This document shows, in pieces, positions 57,880-64,000 of a DNA stretch of 64,000 bases. This DNA comes from Agelas oroides (taxonomy: Eukaryota > Porifera > Demospongiae > Agelasida > Agelasidae): positions 5,374,659 through 5,438,658 of the forward strand of contig OX422187.1 in the NCBI GenBank assembly GCA_949130485.1, read 5' to 3'. The translations under genes and the position numbers were made by a program. Under the pieces are notes generated by a model. That model saw only the letters and a list, made by a program, of their open reading frames with translations. It was not told the DNA's origin and did no database searches. How positions within the stretch are numbered: the first letter of the stretch is position 1; the number at the start of each line of letters is the position of its first letter.

Positions 57880-58354
57880 ACACAATGTGCTATTCACATG
57901 CCTTTCAATTTTTGTCATGTCCATACAGTGCACCACATGTAGCCTGTGGACAGCCCAGCTCTTCCCAGTCTTTGAGAGCAGGCTAGAGTCTTCCTGCTAT
58001 GCCATCACCATGATTAGGTGCCTCAGAGAGCTGCAGGAACCCTCAGAATGTTGTGTGAATATATGTGTTAACCTGACATGGGATATATGTGACAGTATCA
58101 AGTCAATTGACTAGCCTTTATGAAGCCTAGCTCGACAATGTTTGTCCATGCATGTTTCCAAACCATTTTCATTTTCCATGCTCGATAATTGTGTATGAAG
58201 TAGCTGTGCTGGGTTACTATTTATGTTGTCAAACTAATTTGTTGCAACTACTTGGATTTCAGTTGCTGGCATGCTAAAGTCAAGGTCTACTTCAAACCTG
58301 GCATACCACAGCAAATTGAAGGCAACAATTTTGAAGTCTGCAGTAAATTTTTAA
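57880..58354 (+). pseudogene. Duplicated last two exons of FPGT
   Basis: 57929-58052 matches FPGT exon 18 (same 124-nt length; CTTCSLWTAQLFPVF kept). About 58247-58354 matches exon 19 (WISVAGMLKSRSTS). Intron sequence between and before them also aligns to 49330-49820. The exon 18 donor GTAAGA has become GTGTGA, and the exon 19 acceptor AG is lost (GTAG to GCAA). It lacks the other 17 exons, so it is a non-functional partial copy unless used as an alternative 3' end. Confidence 0.85.
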
Positions 58355-58789
58355 CTGTGCATGAAAGAGTATAGGAATGTTTTCTAGCACATAAAGTGAA
58401 ATATTTTTTAGCACATACAGTGAACAAACTTGTTCATAAACATGATCATGGGAGCTGTACTGGGAAAGAATAGCAAGTTTGGGTGTGCTCAAACTTGATA
58501 ACATGATGGATGGTTCTGGACATTAGAAATTAATAAGTTGATTAGCTGCAGAACTAAAAAAATTAGTGAATCATAGAACAAGTGTGCATTTCATGATTTG
58601 TGCTCTGGGCATGGCTACCCAGTTTAGAACAATGCTGATAAAGTCATAACACTTGTATGCTGTGAAAAAAGAAGATGCATCTCAGGTGATATGTATAGCT
58701 AATGCGTTTAGTATGTATTGCATTACTTCCAAGAAAATCTTACAACCTAGGCAACAGTACCTGAGTGTGTGTAGTTTTAAGAACCCATG

Positions 58790-59165
58790 TTAGCTCGAAT
58801 CATCGCCGCCCTCGAATAGTAGCCGCACAATCCGAAGCTCTTGAATGAAATAAACGCCGCCCTCGAAAAGTAGCTGCGGCTAGTAAACACGGCACGCACA
58901 CACGTGTGCGAATGATTTCTGACGACGGTCACCACGCTAGCGCTAGGACTGTTCGAGTCGTTCCTACGGCTGACAGCAGGACTGAGAGGCTGCGCGTACT
59001 ACTGACAGCGTGTAGCAACCGTCACCGTTTAACTCGTACGTACCTTATCCAGCCGTCGTTGGCTTTCCAAAGAAATAAACGCCGCCCTCGAATAGTAGCC
59101 GCACAATGAAACGAGCAGTGAAATAAATAGTAGCCGCGGCGTCTGATCAAAGAAATACGGTATGT
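58790..59165. mobile_element. Repeat with GCCGCCCTCGAA modules
   Basis: AAATAAACGCCGCCCTCGAA followed by TAGTAGCCGC or a variant occurs at about 58803, 58847, 59073 and 59120, and the right side ends AAAGAAATACGGTATG. High CpG sets it apart from the AT-rich surroundings. It is probably a non-autonomous DNA element; the exact ends are unclear. Confidence 0.5.
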
Positions 59166-59184
59166 ATAAACAAAATTTTGATGT

Positions 59185-59352
59185 ATGTAAACCACAAATA
59201 ATAGTTAGATTCGGAGGCCATGGAATCTTGATTTAGAAGGCCGAAGGGCCCGGGCTGTAGCGTTCTGAGCGTAGCGAGGACGCTACTAAGGGCCCTAAGG
59301 CCGTAGATTCCATTGGCCGATGAATCTAACTTATTTAGAGTATGTAAACTAT
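59185..59352. repeat. Long imperfect palindrome upstream of recombinase gene
   Basis: GTTAGATTCGGAGGCCATGGAATCT pairs with AGATTCCATTGGCCGATGAATCTAAC, and the pairing continues outward (GTAAAC against GTTTAC) and inward (GGGCCC). It ends just before the TATA box of the recombinase gene. Confidence 0.7.
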
Positions 59353-59361
59353 AACGACGCC

Positions 59362-59368
59362 TATAAAA
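59362..59368 (+). promoter_or_regulatory. TATA box
   Basis: TATAAAA, 55 nt before the candidate start ATG at 59423. Confidence 0.55.
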
Positions 59369-59422
59369 GACCGAACGAAAAACCATAGAAAGAACGCAAA
59401 ATCACAGCCGAACCGAAAAACC

Positions 59423-60970
59423 ATGGATCTTGCCAACCTTTTGAGCGACTCCGTACTGGAATGGTGCGACAACAGCGACGAACCCGACGAACCCGACTAC
59501 CAAAGCGATATCGATCGTATTCTCCTTGCCGCCATTGAATCATTTGAGCGACATACTGCGTTAGACTGTGGGAAGACTGCACGGTAAAAACAAATTTGCT
59601 GTTTTAGCAAATTATTTCGTTACTACAATTGCGTGACTATCCTTCCTACGCTAATTCAAAGAATGTAGTGCTTGTAAAACATTTTGTGGGAGGCTATTAA
59701 AGTTTACTCAAGCATCAGCTCCCACTGCATGAATCTTTTCCAGCACTGCATTCATAAAATTTTATAGTAAGGATAGTCACGCAACTGTAGTAACCAAATA
59801 CTTAGCTAAAATAACAACTTTGTTTTTGCAGTGTGGTGCCAACATAGACGGAGCAATTTCGGAGACTCCATCCCCCAGCTAACGGAACTACAGCCAACAG
59901 AGTTGCAGCAATGGCTTACCTACTTCATTCTGGAGTTGCGCAAAAAAGATGGTTCAGAGTTCACCCCAGATACTCTACACCACATTTGCTGTGGCATAAT
60001 GCGCCATTTGCGATGGAAAGGTCAACCTGCTGTCGACTTCTTTAAAGATCCTGAATTTGCAGACTTCAGTCACTCACTAGACGCGGAGATGAAGCGTCTG
60101 CAAGCTGCCGGAAAAGGTACTAAGGAGAAGCAAGCTGAGCCACTTACCATACAAGAAGAGGACATCTTGTGGCAGAAGGGATTGCTTGGAGACCACACTC
60201 CTCAGGTTCTGCTGGACACCATCATTTCTATGAATGGTCTGAATTTTGCTCTTCACAAGGAACACCGCCAACTCAGATTTAGTCCACCACAGATTGAGCT
60301 AGTCGAAAAACCAGGAGAGATAGCGTACCTGGTGTACAGAGAGGACATTTCAAAAAATCGTCCTGGTGGGTTGAAGGGGAGAAAAATGAAGCCAAAAGTC
60401 GTATACCACCACGAAAACCTGGACGACCCCAACAGATGCTTTGTGAGGCTGTACAAGTTGTACATGAGCCTTTGTCCAGCGGATCCTCCATCAGATTCCT
60501 TCTACTTGATGCCTCTACAAAATCCATCTGCTACCTGCTGGTATTCCAGCCGGCCACTCGGATACCATAAACTTGACAACACAGTTGCTCGCTTCTGCAA
60601 GTCAGCTGGAATACCAGGATACAAAACCAATCATTCTCTCCGGGTCACTGCTGCAACAAGACTGTATGACTCAGGGATTGACGAGCAGTTGGTCATGGAG
60701 ACTACTGGACACTGCAGCACGGAAGGTGTTTGTACTTACAAAAGGACATCTAAAACCCAGCGCCAACAAGTGTCGGACATACTTAGTGCAAAGAGGATCT
60801 GCGTTAAACACCCCATCCCTCCCGAACAACCTCAATCCTCTGAAATTGTTCCAGTTCAGGGGCACAGTTCTACTTTTGAACTCTCAAACACCGCATCTAC
60901 AACCATCCCGGCATCATTTGCTTTCCATTCATGCTCATCTGTCACCATCAGTATTAACTCCCGTACCTAG
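59423..60970 (+). CDS. Crypton-type tyrosine recombinase (DUF3504-like)
   Basis: Exon 1 59423-59583 encodes an acidic N-terminus (MDLANLLSDSVLEWC). Exon 2 59832-60970 holds an N-terminal SAM-like core-binding region (LTYFILELRKKDG, LHHICCGIMRHLR) and the catalytic domain. Numbering the exon 2 frame from 59831, I see HSLR (H268, R271), GH (H294) and the presumed nucleophile in CTYKR (Y303). The first catalytic Arg would fall in FALHKEHRQLR; the usual Arg after FAL reads His here, so activity is doubtful unless a neighbouring Arg substitutes. Cryptons are DNA transposons that move by tyrosine recombinase, and animals have domesticated several (ZMYM, QRICH1, KCTD1). The obvious donor joins the exons off by one nucleotide, so the model is either mildly broken or spliced differently. 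Confidence 0.8.
59584..59831. mobile_element. MITE-like inverted repeat that forms the recombinase intron
   Basis: The 248-nt gap between the two recombinase exons is bounded by GT and AG. About 60 nt at its left end (GTAAAAACAAATTTGCTG and on to CACTATCC-like sequence) are inverted at its right end (AAGGATAGTCACGCAACTG to TTTGTTTTTGCAG). The whole intron is therefore one inverted-repeat element whose tips supply both splice sites. Confidence 0.75.
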
Positions 60971-61149
60971 CTACCTGTACACCTACATGTTCTTCTTGTA
61001 CACCTGCATGTTCTCTGTAATGTAAACATGTATTATGTAAACAATAGTATGTTGTTGTTAAACTCCTCCCTATATATTATGTAAACAATAATTTTTGTTG
61101 TTATCATACTTGAGTTGTATATATTTCTTTTGAACTTCATACCTTCTGG

Positions 61150-61884
61150 CAGTGGCATAGCCAGGACATTGCGGATGCTATAGGGCACAGCATGGGCACA
61201 CTATGTTTGTACGAACTTTGGGGCGGGTCTGGGCCATGCTCCCTCCAAGAAAATTATTAGCATCCCAGCTCGGTTATACCTGCACTGGAATTATACCTGG
61301 TTCGTCTACTGCTGTTTTGTCTACCGCCGTTTCGTCTACTCCAATTTCGTCTACTGACGTTTCATCTACTCAATTTTTTAGTACTTTAATCTTTGTAGAT
61401 CGTCTTTGTATTGCTGGTTGATGGTACATAATGTCCTATGTTAAGGTCAGGGGTTAAATAACAAAGGGAAAAACTAGCTTCTGAAGTGTTCTTTCATAGT
61501 ACAGTCAATAAAGTACATCACTCTGACCCATGAAGCTACCATGGGTTGTCTGAATGGTGGATATAAAAGTTGTGCAAAGCCTCAGTTGACCATCTGGCAA
61601 TAGAAATGGAGTGTGAGTTCGTGACTACGAAGAGAGGAGCAAGGTCTCTAGTTCAAGGTGAATTCAAGTATACCCATAATTATTAGAAGAATACGTAACT
61701 GCACTAGGATTTTGACCTGAAAAATTGAGTAGACGAAACATCAGTAGACGAAACTGGAGTAGACGAAATGGCGGTAGACAAAAACAGGAGTAGACGAACC
61801 AGGAAGATATCCTGCACTGGTGGGGCACGGCCTCTAGTTTCTGGGGCACGTGCCCCAGTGTGCCCCAGCCTGGCTACGCCACTG
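61150..61884. mobile_element. hAT-like element with perfect 8-bp target duplication
   Basis: CAGTGGCATAGCCAGG and CCTGGCTACGCCACTG are terminal inverted repeats. CCTTCTGG flanks both (61142-61149, 61885-61892). 735 bp, no transposase; a nested fold-back lies inside. A single end of the same family is at about 46773. Confidence 0.85.
61308..61805. mobile_element. Fold-back element with 15-bp iterated arms
   Basis: Left arm: five 15-bp units of TTCGTCTACTNNNNN (61311-61378). Right arm: the inverse array, AGTAGACGAAAC-type, at about 61723-61801. Iterated direct repeats inside long inverted arms resemble Foldback-type elements. Confidence 0.8.
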
Positions 61885-61892
61885 CCTTCTGG

Positions 61893-62615
61893 GCTTGGAT
61901 TCTAAGTGAGCAGACTAGATTCTAAGTAGCCAGACAGGATTCTATGAGATTTAGAATCCAGACACTGACCAATCACATTACAGTATTTATTACACCATAC
62001 TCTAAGTATGTAAACAAGCGAATTTCTGTTTTCTGTAAATCTTTTTGCTATTCGGACGTATGCGGAAGTCCGGTTATTACTCCGTACATCACTTTCGTGA
62101 ACAGCTCTGTCTTTGAAATTGGCTGTGTTTCTCGAGTAAAGACACGCGTTCAGCAGCCGTTCGTTGTTCTCAGTGTGACCTTTCCTCACCGAGGTATATT
62201 GTAACCTGCACCCGTACTTTCAGAAAGTTTCTGTGCCTAATTAAGGTTACGGGATACGTAATGGGGCGCGGTCAACACTAACCGCAAAGCGGTTACACGG
62301 CCAGGGCCGCCGAGAGAGCGGGGGGGGGGAAGATTTCGCGCGCCAAGAGCGCCCAAAATTTTGCAAGTAATTAATTATTCGTAATAGGCGTGGCAATTAA
62401 TTAACGGTGTTGGTTCCGCGTATTTACACGCGTCGAAGTATTTTTCTACACTAACCATCCTTTACTGAAAGCGTTACTGATTATTCTACCGAAGCCTCCA
62501 TTCTAGCCTCGTTCCCAGGCTCTCCCCTTGCCCCGACGAAAAATAAAAACGGAGGGGGAGAGGTTGTTATCGATTCGCACTTGATATCGCGGCACGACGA
62601 CGTCACAGTATAATA
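61893..62615. other. Intergenic, element fragments
   Basis: Three short near-repeats of GATTCTAAGT at 61899-61945, a CAGGGCCGCCGAGAG element end at about 62303 with a G-run, and half of a GCCTCGTTCCCAGG hairpin MITE at 62506. No gene was recognised. Confidence 0.4.
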
Positions 62616-63270
62616 ATGGCCGACTTGCATGATGACGTCACGTACGAGGGCTGGGGTAAAAGTTCAGCAGCTGGCCATAGAGAATGTATGGGGAATTCCA
62701 AACGCGTGTTGAGAAGATCCATCAGTTTGCTACGCGGAAAAACTGATCGTCTCCATGCGCTAATATTTGCTACCCAAAGAGTTGGTGTATTCATAAGCGA
62801 GTCCGATGGCTGTATTACCGTATGGTGAGTGGCGTTAATTGACTGGAAAGCCGCTGACGGTTCAGCTGATGATGTCTCCCATTGTACTATTTCTGGAAAA
62901 CGGCTAAGACCTCTGTCTTCAAACTGTTTGTAAGCCACCTTTTTGTCTATATTGTGTTTAATATTTCTGTTTTGTGCAATGGGGCGGGTGGAAAGGCATG
63001 AATAAGCCAGATATACAGCTGAATTTGTATGATTTAATAAGTTGCAGCTGCTGGGATGCTGTTGTATTTCATGTGGGTATGCAGCTTTTTCTTGGAGAGA
63101 GTAACCAGAGAGTAGACTCTCTTCCCCTCCATACACTTTCACAGGGCCAAAAATTGATGCTAGGCGACCATGAACTGTGCTGTGTGCAGATCCAAGAGAC
63201 AATCCTCGAAGAGCTCTTCTGTCCAAGAAAGAGCACAGCTGAACTTGCACAATCAGTGTTAAACCGTTAA
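62616..63270 (+). CDS. Unrecognised two-exon small protein (tentative)
   Basis: Exon 62616-62824 begins with ATG (MADLHDDVTYEGWG) and ends at a GTGAGT donor. Exon 63048-63270 follows an acceptor TTGCAG. They join in frame to 143 aa (junction ITVCCW) and end in AQSVLNR. I do not recognise any domain. The first 90 nt are part of an inverted repeat whose other arm lies at about 63650-63745, so the start could belong to a repeat element. Splice signals and frame agreement are the only support. Confidence 0.3.
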
Positions 63271-63745
63271 TTGTTCTGTATGTACAATTTGAGTCTTATT
63301 ATATCTCTAAAATATGGCATGGCAAAGTGTGGCTGAACCATGGCTAAATCATGGGGAGTGCATGTATATGTGGGCGGGGCAGCGGGTTCTGCGCCTTCTA
63401 CAGGATCTATTCAAGCAAGGTAAGTTATCGCTGACGCTGACTGTAACTTGAGGTAACTGCAAGGGCAGTCATAACGATTATAATTGGGACTCTTGAGCGC
63501 CGTCCATAGCTTTGCATGCTTGCCGAAACGTTGCGCAACGTCTGAAGCGCCTAGAAACTATTCAGGTGATAGAACATTCTGCTGTGGTCAATGCATGCAA
63601 AAAGAGCGGCAACAGCTACTATTGATCACAAGTTATAACGGTGTTTATCAGGAGGACTACAAAATCCCCATACATTCTCTATTGCACGCCGTTGAAGTTT
63701 TACCCCAGCACTCGTACGTGACGTCATCATGCAAGTCGCCGGCCA
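62618..63745. repeat. Fold-back with ~90-bp arms
   Basis: GACTTGCATGATGACGTCAC at about 62621-62640 and sequence to about 62695 is repeated inverted at about 63650-63745 (GTGACGTCATCATGCAAGTC). The arms share AGAGAATGTATGGGGA or its complement. The element would enclose the tentative genes above. Confidence 0.65.
63314..63419 (+). CDS. Possible first exon of a gene running off the window
   Basis: ATG 63314 opens 35 codons (MAWQSVAEPWLNHG, ending LLQDLFKQ) up to a full-consensus donor GTAAGT. No next exon was found before the window end, and no domain is recognised. Confidence 0.25.
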
Positions 63746-64000
63746 TTGCTAAAGTCGTGACGCAATTATGTACTACGTCATCGACTGACTTGAACAGCTA
63801 CGATTATCCCGAGCAAGCGCCCATGGTCGCTCGCAGCTCAAGCACCAACAATTGGGGGTGGGCGGTTACACGGAGGAGGTGCTTGAATGTCCCTGCGCAA
63901 GCGCCCATTCGAGTGGCGCCTGAAGCACATCAGAACGATCGCAGCTATGTACGTGAGCTCAGTGGACTTATTTTCGATTCACTACGCAAGAATTTAGCAT
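63420..64000. other. Window end, no gene recognised
   Basis: It contains the right fold-back arm and a CpG-rich stretch in which CAAGCGCCCAT occurs twice (about 63814 and 63898) around an inverted AGCACC/GGTGCT pair. Nothing else is supported. Confidence 0.4.

Noticed and set aside
57887-58114. Independent second FPGT gene
   Set aside because: Only exons 18-19 are present, with altered splice sites.
62603-63250. 215-codon minus-strand open frame
   Set aside because: No recognisable domain or compositional support. It overlaps the plus-strand two-exon model and a repeat arm.

Overview
The window looks like metazoan genomic DNA, most likely from a demosponge. Genes have many short exons with GT-AG introns, the DNA is moderately AT-rich, and it is crowded with small inverted-repeat transposons. 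The gene content fits: a protein with serial Death domains, Skeletor-like DM13/DOMON/cupredoxin proteins, a large beta-helix multi-pass receptor and a complete fucose-1-phosphate guanylyltransferase. Species assignment is inference from gene content. No bacterial-type operon, CRISPR array, rRNA or functional tRNA was seen.

Layout. (1) 1-2.3 kb: last three exons of a plus-strand Death-domain gene, converging on the next gene. (2) 2.5-15.1 kb and 26.0-35.3 kb: two minus-strand paralogues (copies A and B), each with 14 coding exons, identical intron phases and near-identical exon lengths. Each encodes a secreted, probably GPI-anchored DM13-DOMON-cupredoxin protein of the Skeletor type (574 and 595 aa by my count). 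Their introns have diverged through copy-specific transposon insertions, and both keep a 56-bp minisatellite that repeats a 5' splice site. (3) 15.2-25.9 kb: spacer with a Tc1/mariner fold-back, nested inverted-repeat elements, a tRNA-derived SINE, minisatellites, a decayed coding relic and a Death-domain relic. (4) 35.7-37.0 kb: LINE endonuclease relic with a hAT-like MITE inserted in it. (5) 37.4-49.8 kb: complete 19-exon FPGT gene (600 aa), with long pure pyrimidine tracts directly before several 3' splice sites. (6) 52.1-56.5 kb: apparently intronless beta-helix plus roughly 10-TM receptor, with a one-base frame change at a T-run. (7) 57.9-58.4 kb: duplicate of the last two FPGT exons. (8) 59.2-61.0 kb: Crypton-type tyrosine recombinase whose single intron is itself an inverted-repeat element. 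(9) 61.1-64 kb: a hAT-like element with nested fold-back, and two weakly supported small gene models.

Functionally, FPGT makes GDP-fucose from salvaged fucose. The Skeletor-like pair and the beta-helix receptor are predicted cell-surface glycoproteins, and the Death-domain protein is predicted to act in intracellular signalling. I see no evidence that these genes form one pathway. The most unusual signals are structural: repeated tandem duplication of 5' splice-site regions in the Skeletor-like pair, an intron made of a MITE-like element, and a MULE-like family with perfect 9-bp target duplications that includes one 21-bp miniature copy.
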